DNA from: Shewanella gelidimarina
GTDB taxonomy: Bacteria; Pseudomonadota; Gammaproteobacteria; Enterobacterales; Shewanellaceae
Assembly (NCBI RefSeq): GCF_023283945.1
Contig: NZ_JAKIKW010000001.1
Location: 50,807-114,806, forward strand
DNA: 64,000 nucleotides
Direction of reading: 5' to 3'
Positions 7,360 through 16,953 of the stretch are shown one piece after another. Every line of letters begins with the position of its first letter. Position 1 is the stretch's first letter. Under the pieces are notes generated by a model. That model had not been told where the DNA came from. It made no database searches and saw only the letters and a program-made list of their open reading frames with translations. The translations under genes were made by a program, and so were the position numbers.

Positions 7360-10215
7360 ATGCAATTAACTCGTAAATCCAACGCGGCACCTACTGTAGA
7401 GAAAAAAACTCTAGGTATTAGCCGTCGTCAATTTATGAAGCAAGCTGGTATCACATCTGGTGGTATTGCTGCAGCTTCGTTGTTGGGTACAGGCATGATG
7501 CGCCGAGCAGAAGCCAAAGATGTCCCACATGATGCACCCACTGAAATCAAGCGTACAGTATGTAGTGCTTGTGCTGTTGGTTGTGGTTTATACGCAGAAG
7601 TACAAAATGGCGTATGGACAGGTCAAGAGCCTGCTTTTGATCACCCATTCAACAACGGTGGACACTGTGCTAAAGGTGCTGCGCTACGTGAACATGGTCA
7701 CGGTGAGAAGCGTCTTAAGTACCCAATGAAACTTGTTGATGGCAAGTGGAAGAAACTATCTTGGGAACAAGCTTTGAACGAAGTTGGTGACCAGATGCTA
7801 GATATCCGTAAGGAATCTGGTCCAGATTCACTTTACTTTATGGGTAGTGCTAAGTTTTCGAACGAAGGCTGCTACATGTATCGTAAATTTGCGGCAATGT
7901 GGGGCACGAACAACGTCGACCACTCTGCACGTATTTGTCACTCTACCACGGTAGCCGGTGTTGCTAACACTTGGGGCTACGGTGCGCAAACTAACTCTTT
8001 CAACGATATTCAGAATGCAAATGCAATCTTCTTCATTGGGGCAAACCCTGCTGAAGCGCATCCTGTTGCAATGCAGCATATCCTGATCGCGAAAGAGAAA
8101 AATAACGCAAAACTTATTGTAGTTGATCCACGTTTCTCTCGTACTGCTGCGCATGCTGATTTACATTGTGATCTGCGTCCGGGTACTGATATTCCATTCA
8201 TCTACGGTATGCTTTGGCACATTTTTGAAAATGGCTGGGAAGATAAGACGTTCATTCAAGAGCGTGTTTTCGAGATGGAATCAATTCGCGCAGAAGCGAA
8301 AAAATTCCCACCAAAAGAAGTGGCGAACATCACTGGCTGTCGAGAAGAAGATGTTTACCAAGCAGCTAAACTGATGGCGGATAACCGTCCAGGTACTGTT
8401 GTTTGGTGTATGGGTGGTACTCAGCATCACGTGGGTAATGCTAACACTCGTGCTTACTGTATCCTTCAACTTGCCCTTGGTAACATGGGTGTTAAAGGCG
8501 GCGGAACAAACATCTTCCGTGGACACGATAACGTACAGGGCGCGACTGACTTAGGTCTATTGTTCGATACGCTACCTGGTTATTACGGTCTAAAAACGGG
8601 TTCTTGGAAACATTGGAGTCACGTTTGGGATCTAGATTTTGATTGGGTTAAGAGTCGTTTTGACCAAAACTCATATCTGGGTCGCATTCCAATGAATACT
8701 CCGGGTATTCCTTGTTCTCGCTGGCATGACGGTGTGTTAGAAACGCCTGAAAAACTCGCACAGAAAGATCGTATTCGTATGGCATTCTTCTGGGGACAAT
8801 CAGTTAACACTGAAACTCGTCAGCGCGATGTCCGTGATGCACTTGATAAGATGGATACGGTTGTTGTTGTGGATCCATTCCCAACAATGGCAGGTGTAAT
8901 GCACCGTCGTAAGAATGGTGTTTATCTTCTTCCTGCAGCCACTCAGTTTGAAACTGAAGGTTCTGTGTCTAACTCTGGCCGTAGCCAGCAGTGGCGTGAG
9001 AAGGTTATCGAGCCATTATTCGAATCTAAGACTGACCTTGAGATTATGTACCGTCTATCTCAAAAGCTTGGGTTTGCTGATGAGTACACTAAGCGTATCG
9101 CTAAAGACGAAAAAGATGTTCTTGTCATTGAAGACATTACTCGCGAAATTAACCGCGGTATGTGGACTATCGGCATGTCAGGCCAAAGCCCTGAGCGTTT
9201 GAAGCTGCATACTCAAAACTGGGGCACATTTAGCAACACAACTCTTGAAGCTCTTGGCGGTCCAGCTAAAGGCGATACTTATGGTCTGCCTTGGCCATGT
9301 TGGGGTACACCAGAGCAGAAGCACCCTGGTACACAGATCCTTTATAACACAAGCAGACATGTTCTAGAGGGCGGTGGTAACTTCCGTGCTCGTTTTGGTG
9401 TTGAGTATAAAGGTAAGAACCTATTGGCTGAAGGTAGCTTCTCTAAAGGCGCTGAAATTCAAGACGGTTACCCAGAATTCACCGCTGACATGCTTAAGCA
9501 GCTTGGCTGGTGGGATGACCTAACAGCAGAAGAGAAAGTAGAAGCTGAAGGTAGAAACTGGAAGACTGACGTTTCTGGCGGTATCCAACGTGTAGCAATG
9601 AAGCACGGTTGTATCCCATACGGTAACGCTAAAGCTCGCTGTATTGTTTGGACATTCCCTGACGAAATACCAATTCACCGTGAGCCGCTTTATACGCCAC
9701 GTCGTGATCTTGTGTCTAAGTATCCAACATATGATGACATGCAAGTTCATCGTCTACCGACGCTGTACAAGTCAATTCAAGAGAAAGACTCAGCAGCTAA
9801 GTACCCGCTAGGTCTGACTTCTGGTCGTCTAGTAGAGTATGAAGGTGGTGGTGAAGAGTCTCGTTGCAACCCTTGGCTTGCGGAGCTTCAACAAGAAATG
9901 TTTGTTGAAATTAACCCTGCTGATGCTGCTGATCGCGCAATTCGCGACGGAGACACTGTATGGCTTGAAGGTGCTGAAGGTGGCCGAATCAAGATTAAGG
10001 CTATGGTCACTCCACGCGTTAAGGTTGGTGTTACTTGGATGCCTTACCACTTCGCGGGTCATATGCACGGTGAAAGCCTTGCAGCTAACTACCCAGAGGG
10101 CACTGTACCTTATGTTCTTGGTGAGTCTTGTAACACAGCATTGACTTATGGTTATGACCCTGTGACTCAGATGCAGGAAACCAAGGCATCGTTGTGCCAG
10201 ATCGTTAAAGCGTAA
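7360..10215 (+). CDS. fdhA: Formate dehydrogenase catalytic subunit alpha (copy 2)
   Basis: 951 aa, colinear with copy 1. Tat signal SRRQFMKQAGI, 4Fe-4S motif CSACAVGC...HCAKG, and the same DHSARICHSTTVAG loop with cysteine at residue 193 (codon at 7936). Differences cluster in surface-like stretches such as residues 270-330 and 560-610. Both copies keep all visible cofactor ligands, so both appear functional. The codon choice here (GTAACA, CGT-rich) looks slightly more optimised than copy 1, which may mean higher expression; that is an impression. Confidence 0.96.
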   Translation: MQLTRKSNAAPTVEKKTLGISRRQFMKQAGITSGGIAAASLLGTGMMRRAEAKDVPHDAPTEIKRTVCSACAVGCGLYAEVQNGVWTGQEPAFDHPFNNGGHCAKGAALREHGHGEKRLKYPMKLVDGKWKKLSWEQALNEVGDQMLDIRKESGPDSLYFMGSAKFSNEGCYMYRKFAAMWGTNNVDHSARICHSTTVAGVANTWGYGAQTNSFNDIQNANAIFFIGANPAEAHPVAMQHILIAKEKNNAKLIVVDPRFSRTAAHADLHCDLRPGTDIPFIYGMLWHIFENGWEDKTFIQERVFEMESIRAEAKKFPPKEVANITGCREEDVYQAAKLMADNRPGTVVWCMGGTQHHVGNANTRAYCILQLALGNMGVKGGGTNIFRGHDNVQGATDLGLLFDTLPGYYGLKTGSWKHWSHVWDLDFDWVKSRFDQNSYLGRIPMNTPGIPCSRWHDGVLETPEKLAQKDRIRMAFFWGQSVNTETRQRDVRDALDKMDTVVVVDPFPTMAGVMHRRKNGVYLLPAATQFETEGSVSNSGRSQQWREKVIEPLFESKTDLEIMYRLSQKLGFADEYTKRIAKDEKDVLVIEDITREINRGMWTIGMSGQSPERLKLHTQNWGTFSNTTLEALGGPAKGDTYGLPWPCWGTPEQKHPGTQILYNTSRHVLEGGGNFRARFGVEYKGKNLLAEGSFSKGAEIQDGYPEFTADMLKQLGWWDDLTAEEKVEAEGRNWKTDVSGGIQRVAMKHGCIPYGNAKARCIVWTFPDEIPIHREPLYTPRRDLVSKYPTYDDMQVHRLPTLYKSIQEKDSAAKYPLGLTSGRLVEYEGGGEESRCNPWLAELQQEMFVEINPADAADRAIRDGDTVWLEGAEGGRIKIKAMVTPRVKVGVTWMPYHFAGHMHGESLAANYPEGTVPYVLGESCNTALTYGYDPVTQMQETKASLCQIVKA

Positions 10216-10244
10216 TTGCAGTATTAGCTAGGAGAATTGCCAGA

Positions 10245-10814
10245 ATGGCTACAATGAAATTTTTATGTGATACCAAGCGCTGCATCGAGTGTAACGGTTG
10301 TGTCACAGCATGTAAGAATGAAAACGACTCTGCTCTTGAGTGGGGAATTCAACGTCGTCGCGTAGTGACAATCAATGATGGTGTGAAGGGCGAAGCGTCA
10401 ATTTCTGTCGCTTGTATGCACTGTAGTGATGCACCTTGTATGGCTGTTTGCCCTGCAAACTGTTTCTACAAGACTGAAGATGGCATCGTACTGCACGACA
10501 AAGATACTTGTATCGGTTGTGGTTACTGCTTGTACGCTTGCCCATTTGGTGCTCCTCAGTTCCCTCAAGGCGGCGCTTTTGGTGCTCGCGGTAAGATGGA
10601 CAAGTGTACTTTCTGTGCCGGTGGTCCTGAAGAGAACCATTCTGACGCAGAACGTCAGAAATATGGTTCTAACCGTATCGCTGAAGGTAAGCTACCTATG
10701 TGTGCCGAACTGTGTGCAACTAAATCGCTACTAGCGGGTGATGCAGAGATGGTTTCTGCTATCTTCCGTGAGCGTGTTGCATACCGTGGTTCTAAAAACG
10801 CAATTTGGGGTTGA
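10245..10814 (+). CDS. fdhB: Formate dehydrogenase iron-sulfur subunit beta (copy 2)
   Basis: 189 aa with the same four cysteine clusters as copy 1 (CIECNGCVTAC, CMHCSDAPC, CIGCGYCLYACP, CTFCAGG/CAELC). It stops at NAIWG, seven residues shorter than copy 1. A taggag site lies 9 bases before ATG 10245. It transfers electrons from FdhA2 to FdhC2. Confidence 0.95.
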   Translation: MATMKFLCDTKRCIECNGCVTACKNENDSALEWGIQRRRVVTINDGVKGEASISVACMHCSDAPCMAVCPANCFYKTEDGIVLHDKDTCIGCGYCLYACPFGAPQFPQGGAFGARGKMDKCTFCAGGPEENHSDAERQKYGSNRIAEGKLPMCAELCATKSLLAGDAEMVSAIFRERVAYRGSKNAIWG

Positions 10815-10846
10815 TCAACTTAGGTTGAACATCTTCCAACATACTA

Positions 10847-10876
10847 CTTGTTGGCCTGTTTAGTTGGGCCAACAAG
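10847..10876. promoter_or_regulatory. Intercistronic hairpin between fdhB2 and fdhC2
   Basis: CTTGTTGGCC and GGCCAACAAG form a perfect 10-bp stem with a 10-base loop. No T-run follows, so it is not a classical terminator. Its place 33 bp after fdhB and just before the fdhC ribosome site suggests an mRNA processing or stability element that sets subunit ratios. Copy 1 has no such hairpin. Confidence 0.6.
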
Positions 10877-10895
10877 CGGTAACAGAGGACGTATT

Positions 10896-11879
10896 ATGAA
10901 CAAATGGTTTAAACACATAGGTATTGCTATTGCACTGTTATTCAGTGTGACGGCTTTTGCTCATGATGGTGCTGATCATGCTGATGATGCCAAAGCTAAT
11001 AATGGCCAAATTTGGTCACAGCTTAAAGCGGGTGCAGAAGGTCGTACAACATCGTTAAGTGAGTTTCATGCTCAGCCAATCAATACGTATGATTTACGTG
11101 TCCTTGAGCTGCGTAGTGACCTATTAGCGCCAGCGTTAATGGCTGCGCTATTTGGTATGATCATTATCTTTATCCTGTTTATCAAAGTGAATGGCATCTC
11201 CAAGCTGCACGGTGGTTTCTCAGGTAAGTTAGTGTATCGCTGGTCTAAGTTTGACGTGTCAATTCACTGGTTAGGCGCAATTCCATGCCTACTATTGATT
11301 TTGACTGGCCTAACACTATTGGCGGGACGTTTCTTCTTCCAGCCATATATCGGTGAAGGTATATGGTCAAACCTTGTCTATGCTGCAAAGCAAGTGCACG
11401 ACTACATGGCGATCCCGTTCATGCTTGGTTGGGCGTTAATGACAACGCTTTGGGCTAAAAATCAGCTACCAAAGATGTACGACGTTAAATGGATGATGGT
11501 TGTTGGTGGTTACATCAACTTCGGTCCATTTAAAGGCAAGCATCCTGATGCTGGTTTCGCTAACGCGGGTGAGAAGTTATGGTTCTGGGCCTTTGCTTTA
11601 TTTGGTCTAGTGATCTCTGCTTCAGGTATGTTGCTGCTATTCCCGAACTTGTTCGAGCCTAGCCGTACATTGAGCTTGATTGCATTGGTACTTCACTCTA
11701 TCAGCGCTATCATCATTACTGCTTTCTCAATCGTACATATCTTTATGGCTACGGTTATGTCTGAAGGTGGTATGGAATGTATGGTTTCAGGTTACTGTGA
11801 TGAAACTTGGGCAAGTCAGCACCACAATCTTTGGTTCGATGAGATCAAAGAGAATGGAACGCTTAAATACAAAGAGTAA
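10896..11879 (+). CDS. fdhC: Formate dehydrogenase cytochrome b556 subunit gamma (copy 2)
   Basis: 327 aa from ATG 10896, with gagg 8 bases upstream. The longer frame to 10848 runs through the intercistronic hairpin and is rejected. A cleavable signal (FKHIGIAIALLFSVTAFA) is followed by a His/Asp-rich mature N-terminus (HDGADHADDAK), a helix, and the four-helix cytochrome b domain (IHWLGA, VHDYMA, VHIF). It delivers electrons from formate to quinone. The His/Asp-rich start is absent from copy 1. Confidence 0.93.
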   Translation: MNKWFKHIGIAIALLFSVTAFAHDGADHADDAKANNGQIWSQLKAGAEGRTTSLSEFHAQPINTYDLRVLELRSDLLAPALMAALFGMIIIFILFIKVNGISKLHGGFSGKLVYRWSKFDVSIHWLGAIPCLLLILTGLTLLAGRFFFQPYIGEGIWSNLVYAAKQVHDYMAIPFMLGWALMTTLWAKNQLPKMYDVKWMMVVGGYINFGPFKGKHPDAGFANAGEKLWFWAFALFGLVISASGMLLLFPNLFEPSRTLSLIALVLHSISAIIITAFSIVHIFMATVMSEGGMECMVSGYCDETWASQHHNLWFDEIKENGTLKYKE

Positions 11880-11907
11880 ACTCTTTGGTATTTAAGGCTT
11901 GAACGGC

Positions 11908-11947
11908 AAACACCTCAGTTGATTTATTCACTGAGGTGTTTTTGTTT
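11908..11947 (+). terminator. Rho-independent terminator after second fdh operon
   Basis: AAACACCTCAGT pairs perfectly with ACTGAGGTGTTT (12 bp) around a 10-base loop, followed by TTGTTTT. It closes the second fdh operon 28 bp after the fdhC stop. Confidence 0.9.
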
Positions 11948-12156
11948 TAAATGGACAAATGACAAGTTGGTCGATTTATGCGCTTTTGCTAAAACATGAC
12001 TTACTTAACAAAATGCTCTACATTTCCTTGATAGGAAACGTTAAGTTATAACCAAATCACGTTTTACTGCGATTTAAAGTGTTAATTTTGCTCTCCGCTG
12101 GTTCATTTTGATATTTCTCTTTTACTTTTGAACAGCCATCTTTGATAGGAATCTTT

Positions 12157-13485
12157 ATGTCTTCAATTATTTTGCCCGATAGTGCTCAACCTTATAAAGC
12201 AAATATCACCACGCCAGATTGGATGATTAGCGGTATGGAAAAGGTGATGCAGTTCTATGTCGATCGCAATCTAAGGTTAGATACGGTTTCCGCCGAGATG
12301 ATGCCAAATCCTGTTGAAGGTAAGAAATACATGCTTTATGCGCATGTGCCTTTCTGTCATACCTTGTGCTCATACTGTACTTTCCACCGCTTCCTATTTA
12401 ATGAAGACAAAGCCCGCAGCTATTTTGTCTCTTTGCGTAAAGAGATGGATATGGTGAAAAATCTCGGTTACGACTTTGAGTCTATGTATATCGGCGGTGG
12501 TACCACCACGGTATTAGAAGATGAATTAGCTCGCACCATTGAGCACGCTAAAACCTTGTTCCCAGGCATTAAAGAGGTGTCGTGTGAGTCAGATCCACAG
12601 CACTTAGATAGCCCCGGCTTTAAACAGTTGAAAGGGCTGGTCGACAGAATGTCTATCGGGGTGCAGAGCTTTAATGATGACATCTTGACCATGACTGACC
12701 GGATTGAAAAATTCGGTACGGGTCAGCAGACGTTCGACAAGATCATGGCGGCTAAAGAGCTGTTTCCTATTATTAACGTTGATCTTATTTTTGGCTTTCG
12801 TGGTCAAACAGATGAAGTTATTCAGCATGACTTAGATATGGCGGCAAAGTTAGACCCACGTCAAATCACCACCTACCCCTTGATGATCACTCATCAAACG
12901 CGTAAAAGTGTTAAGGGGACATTGGCTGCACCGCATGGCGACATGGCACGTCAATACCGTCAGATCCTAAATAGTTTGAATGGCCAATATAATCAGCTTT
13001 CTGCTTGGGCATTTGGAAAGACGCACAATGAAGGTTTTGATGAGTACGTTATTGATTATGATGAATATTTAGGGGTTGGTTCAGGCTCTTTCAGTTTCTT
13101 AGATGACACGCTTTACGTGAATACCTTTTCGTTGAAGAAGTATCAGGAGCGTATAAGAAATGGGAATATGGGTGTTGAACAGCAAAAAAATTATGGTCGT
13201 AAAGAGGTGATGCAATATCGCTTTTTATTGGGCATGTTCTCAGGGCGTTTATCACGTAAATACTTCCGGGAGACGTTTGGCGTCAATCTTGATACTGCGT
13301 TATTTAAAGAGATGACGTCAATGAAAGCCATGGGTGCCATCAAGAATGACCCTACCGATCCAGACAACTTAATCGTGACTGACAACGGCAAAATGATGGG
13401 GCTGTTGATGATGAAAGAATTTTATTCAGGCATGGACAATGTACGAGCCCAGCTGCGTAAACCATTAAAAGAGTGTGATATGTAA
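12157..13485 (+). CDS. HemN-like radical SAM protein
   Basis: 442 aa from ATG 12157, six bases after tagga. The radical SAM cluster CHTLCSYC occupies residues 67-74, and YIGGGTTT matches the glycine-rich SAM site of the HemN family. The C-terminus keeps the HemN-like tyrosine-glycine features (YDEYLGVGSGSFSF). Members include oxygen-independent coproporphyrinogen oxidase, the haem chaperone HemW, and the anaerobic haem-degrading ChuW/HutW. Which one this is cannot be settled here, and no haem transport gene is adjacent. Monocistronic with its own terminator at 13551. Confidence 0.85.
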   Translation: MSSIILPDSAQPYKANITTPDWMISGMEKVMQFYVDRNLRLDTVSAEMMPNPVEGKKYMLYAHVPFCHTLCSYCTFHRFLFNEDKARSYFVSLRKEMDMVKNLGYDFESMYIGGGTTTVLEDELARTIEHAKTLFPGIKEVSCESDPQHLDSPGFKQLKGLVDRMSIGVQSFNDDILTMTDRIEKFGTGQQTFDKIMAAKELFPIINVDLIFGFRGQTDEVIQHDLDMAAKLDPRQITTYPLMITHQTRKSVKGTLAAPHGDMARQYRQILNSLNGQYNQLSAWAFGKTHNEGFDEYVIDYDEYLGVGSGSFSFLDDTLYVNTFSLKKYQERIRNGNMGVEQQKNYGRKEVMQYRFLLGMFSGRLSRKYFRETFGVNLDTALFKEMTSMKAMGAIKNDPTDPDNLIVTDNGKMMGLLMMKEFYSGMDNVRAQLRKPLKECDM

Positions 13486-13550
13486 TCAGTTAATATTGGC
13501 TAAGCTAATATTATCAATTGGTTTGATTAGGTCCACTAAACTCTCCCCAC

Positions 13551-13596
13551 AACAAAGGCGGTAACTACTTTAGAGTATTTACCGCTTTGTTTTTTC
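13551..13596 (+). terminator. Rho-independent terminator after HemN-like gene
   Basis: CAAAGGCGGTAA...TTACCGCTTTG stem followed by TTTTTT, starting 66 bp after the stop codon and lying 16 bp beyond the end of the convergent small ORF at 13612. Confidence 0.85.
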
Positions 13597-13611
13597 ACCC
13601 CGATAAATTTC

Positions 13612-13791
13612 TTATGTCTGCAGCGAAATTAGGTGCTCTAAACGAACGATATCTTCCCTAATTTGTACGATATACGTATCGGTATATCGCATTTTATCAA
13701 ACTCATAAAGACACGCTTTATAACGTTTGAGACGAGTCTCGAGCGACTCCTGGAACTCCGTGAGTTCATCCATACTAATAATTGAGTCCAT
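13612..13791 (-). CDS. Conserved-looking small coiled protein, 59 aa
   Basis: A 59-aa frame starts at 13791 with an aggat ribosome site 7-8 bases upstream. It is strongly charged and helical: MDSIISMDELTEFQESLETR at the start, then KRYKACLYEFDKMRY and IREDIVRLEHLISLQT at the end. The leucine/charged spacing suggests a short coiled coil, somewhat like SlyX-type proteins, though I do not recognise the family. It is convergent with the HemN-like gene and ends against that gene's terminator. The overlapping 66-aa frame in another phase has poor composition and is not favoured. Confidence 0.6.
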   Translation of the reverse strand: MDSIISMDELTEFQESLETRLKRYKACLYEFDKMRYTDTYIVQIREDIVRLEHLISLQT

Positions 13792-13839
13792 TCAACTATC
13801 CTATTCCGTTGGGATGTGGCCATAATATACGCAGTCAAG

Positions 13840-14163
13840 CCGTGACTGTGTAAGTGTTTTAAGTATAGTCAAAATGGGTGGAATAACAGAAAAGATTTAT
13901 AATTCATTATTACGAGGTTTTTCTGAAGCTTAATACTGACGGCAAATGCATATTTAGTTATAAATGTCGTCAAGTCTCACAACTGCTTGAGATATGTCTT
14001 ACATGAAACGACTATAAAACGCCCAAAAGTACGCTAGAGCATTCTCGGAAATGTAAAATTGAACAGTTTCTCAAGATAAAAGCTAATGACTTACGCATTG
14101 GGCTTGGCGCACGAATACAAATCTCTTACTATCAATGTATCGCACTCTATTTATCGGGTTGTC
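13840..14163. other. Intergenic region, no gene seen
   Basis: About 320 bp between the divergent 59-aa ORF and the PfkB gene. It must carry promoters for both. AT-rich; no clear operator found. An in-frame extension of the PfkB gene into 14086-14163 is possible but begins with unlikely sequence. Confidence 0.5.
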
Positions 14164-15027
14164 ATGGGCAGTATTTTACTTGTTGCAAACTTAAACTGTG
14201 ATCGTATCTTTAACCTCAATAAACCGCTGAAAACAGGAGGTCGATTTCATTATCAAGATGGCGGCCAGCGGCTTGGTGGCGGTGGTGCTAATACGGGGAT
14301 CGGCTTAGTTTGGGCTGGGCATCAAGTGACGTTAGTGACTGAAGTCGGGCGTGACGACGTCGGTGATTGGTTGTTAGCAGAAGCGAGTACTCAGGGAATT
14401 AATTGCAGCTTAGTGCAGCGTCGAGCGGGTCCTACTAACGAAATGCTATTGATGATGACGCCTGATGGTGAGCGAACCATCATTCGTCCCGAGCGACCAA
14501 CATTTGAGTTACCCATTCCGCCTCAATGGGGCACGATTGATGCTTTTTATATTAATTCATCATCTGAAGGTGCTGCTAGCTGGGCGAAAACGGCGATTAA
14601 GCATTGTTGGGTGATAGCCCAATTGGCTAAAGATGAGCGAGCTCGACCTTGCCATATTTTATTAGCCTCCTTAAGTGATATGCATGGACGTTGCGGACAG
14701 CTGCCATGGGAGTTTGCCAAGTCGATAGCGGGCGAAAGTTTGCAATATTTTATTGTGACGGATGGTGAGAATGGCGCCACGCTCTACAGTGGATCTGAAC
14801 CCGTTGATGTGGCGGCGGTGCCGAGTGTGGTGGTTGATACCACTGGCGCGGGGGATGCCTATGCTGCAGGCCTTATTAACGGTCTGGTTAACAACTTGAC
14901 CATGGTTGAGTCGATGCAAGAGGCTTCGACTTGGTCTAGCTACGCAGTGGCCTGTGAGAGTTCAATCCCAGGAAAAGGCTTAAAAGAGTATTTAACTGCA
15001 GGAGCTCAATCTAAATCGTCATCTTAA
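14164..15027 (+). CDS. PfkB-family carbohydrate/nucleoside kinase
   Basis: 287 aa from ATG 14164. The GGGGANTG signature sits near residue 38 and the ATP/anion-hole motif DTTGAGDAYAAG at about 225-236, with D231 as catalytic base. The ribokinase fold phosphorylates a sugar, nucleoside or similar hydroxyl; the substrate cannot be read from sequence. It is about 20 residues shorter than ribokinase. A start at 14086 would add 26 residues with no family similarity. No sugar transporter or regulator is next to it. Confidence 0.82.
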   Translation: MGSILLVANLNCDRIFNLNKPLKTGGRFHYQDGGQRLGGGGANTGIGLVWAGHQVTLVTEVGRDDVGDWLLAEASTQGINCSLVQRRAGPTNEMLLMMTPDGERTIIRPERPTFELPIPPQWGTIDAFYINSSSEGAASWAKTAIKHCWVIAQLAKDERARPCHILLASLSDMHGRCGQLPWEFAKSIAGESLQYFIVTDGENGATLYSGSEPVDVAAVPSVVVDTTGAGDAYAAGLINGLVNNLTMVESMQEASTWSSYAVACESSIPGKGLKEYLTAGAQSKSSS

Positions 15028-15104
15028 TGTCACTATTATCAAGTAGCTTTAGCTATGGATTGGCGTTTTCTTTGGTTGATTAACCTCTTTTTAAACTGCT
15101 TTTT

Positions 15105-15132
15105 GCCCTGTTATCCTACAGGGCCATTTTTC
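15105..15132 (+). terminator. Rho-independent terminator after PfkB kinase
   Basis: GCCCTG pairs with CAGGGC around TTATCCTA, followed by CATTTTTCTT. Located 78 bp after the stop. Confidence 0.6.
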
Positions 15133-15266
15133 TTCAATAATCCCCTCTCTTATCAATACTAATAATCAATGCGAGCCAATCGGATTTCAGTTAATATTAA
15201 CACTTAGTTAACAAGTCAGGCTTGTTTGAGTGAGTTCAATTTAATGGCGTGAAGTGAGCATCATAT

Positions 15267-16724
15267 ATGGGTCATAAAGTGTGGAACGATAAAAAACGGT
15301 TTATTTGGACCCTGACGGTTTTGTTACTAGCAGCTTTTGTTGTCACCAGCGGTATCAGTTATCAAGTGGCACATGATTCATTAAGTCAGCAAATCGAAGA
15401 AAATACTCTACCGTTAACCAGTGATAATATTTATTCAGAAATACAACAGGATCTACTCAAACCTATCTTTATTTCATCGCTGATGGCGCAAGATACTTTT
15501 GTACGTGATTGGACCCTAGATCAGGAGAAATCACCAGATAAGGTAGTACGCTATCTTAAAGAGATCCAAGAGAAGTACGGTACTGTCACTAGCTTTTTTG
15601 TTTCTGAAGCTAGCCGCAACTACTACCATTCGAGCGGTGTGCTAAAACAGATCGATGATCTTGACCCAAATGATGCTTGGTATTTCAGGGTGCGCTCGCT
15701 GCCTAAGTCTGAACATTATGAAGTGAATATCGATCAAGACACGGCTAACCGTAATCGAACCGTTATTTACGTCAATTATAAGGTGTTCGACTTTGACGGT
15801 AACTTCATAGGGGTCACAGGTGTTGGCTTGGCAGTTGAAAGTGTAAAGAAAATGGTTGAGCTCTATCAAACCCGATATAACCGCAGTGTCTATTTTACCG
15901 ATAGGCAAGGCAACATCACTTTGCATAGCGAAGGTTTCTCTGGCGGCGATACTTTACAAACTACCCCAGGGCTAGAGATGCTCGCCACCCGCATTTTAAC
16001 CAGTCCTAGCGCTGCTTTATCATATGAACGAGATGGTAGAACCATTTTTCTTAATAGCCGTTTAGTCGCAGATTTTAAGTGGTACTTGCTGGTGGAACAA
16101 GATGAAAGCTTAGGGAAACAGAAACTGCTTACCACGTTCTGGGCTAACTTAGGGCTGAGTATCTTTGTGACGTTGGCCATTTTGATAATAGCCAATATGA
16201 CTTTGGGTAAATATCAACGAAAACTAGAGTTGATGGCGTCGACTGATAAGCTGACGGGAGCTGCCAATCGTCAAGCTTTTGAAGAGTACTTTGCTAAATC
16301 TCTGGCTCGTTCGGTGTTGGATAGTACTCCAATGTCGGTGTTGATTTTTGATATCGACTATTTCAAACGCGTTAATGATCTCTATGGCCACAACATGGGC
16401 GATTTGGTGATTCAGACCGTCAGTAACATGGTTAAATCTCAACTTAGGGATGAAGATATGCTGTGCCGCTGGGGCGGGGAAGAGTTCCTAATTCTACTGC
16501 CAAATATCGATTTGAGTCGTAGCCACGATATTGCTGAGCGAATTAGAGAATCTATAGAAGCTCGGGTTATTCGAGTTAATGGCAATGAAATACGGGTAAC
16601 AGTGAGCGTTGGTGTTGCAGAACATCGCACTTCAGAAAAGCCTGAAGAGTTGATTAACCGTGTTGATGTGGTGCTATATCAAGCAAAAGAACAGGGCAGA
16701 AATAGAGTGGTATTGTCCTATTAA
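15267..16724 (+). CDS. Membrane diguanylate cyclase with extracytoplasmic dCache-type sensor
   Basis: 485 aa. Helix at about 12-32, periplasmic sensor of about 250 residues (YYHSSGVLKQIDD, DAWYFRVR typical of dCache), second helix at about 290-312, then a GGDEF domain. The active loop is GGEEF at 403-407, and the inhibitory I-site RxxD (RDED, 394-397) lies five residues before it, so feedback inhibition by c-di-GMP is expected. It makes c-di-GMP in response to a periplasmic ligand. Pairs in theme with the HD-GYP enzyme at 58301. Monocistronic. Confidence 0.93.
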   Translation: MGHKVWNDKKRFIWTLTVLLLAAFVVTSGISYQVAHDSLSQQIEENTLPLTSDNIYSEIQQDLLKPIFISSLMAQDTFVRDWTLDQEKSPDKVVRYLKEIQEKYGTVTSFFVSEASRNYYHSSGVLKQIDDLDPNDAWYFRVRSLPKSEHYEVNIDQDTANRNRTVIYVNYKVFDFDGNFIGVTGVGLAVESVKKMVELYQTRYNRSVYFTDRQGNITLHSEGFSGGDTLQTTPGLEMLATRILTSPSAALSYERDGRTIFLNSRLVADFKWYLLVEQDESLGKQKLLTTFWANLGLSIFVTLAILIIANMTLGKYQRKLELMASTDKLTGAANRQAFEEYFAKSLARSVLDSTPMSVLIFDIDYFKRVNDLYGHNMGDLVIQTVSNMVKSQLRDEDMLCRWGGEEFLILLPNIDLSRSHDIAERIRESIEARVIRVNGNEIRVTVSVGVAEHRTSEKPEELINRVDVVLYQAKEQGRNRVVLSY

Positions 16725-16953
16725 CCCGCCATTGTCAGCACCAGCCGAGCATCTTATTTTGTGTGAGTTTACCTTGTCTGATGCAAGGACGGTTATCTGC
16801 TTAATCAAGATCTAGCAGCCCTAAAATATACTGGTAACAATACTTTATTTTAAACCCGCCCGGATGATATTCATCATTGTTGATGAAGCTAGGGTATCGC
16901 TATCACAATAACGAATGATAGGATAAAAGCACGATAATTAAGAGCATTTTTTG

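Noticed and set aside
10848..10895. Longer N-terminus of fdhC2
   Set aside because: It would be encoded by the intercistronic hairpin and lacks a ribosome site.
13638..13838. 66-aa minus-strand frame
   Set aside because: Low-complexity Ser/Arg content; the overlapping 59-aa frame with a ribosome site is better.
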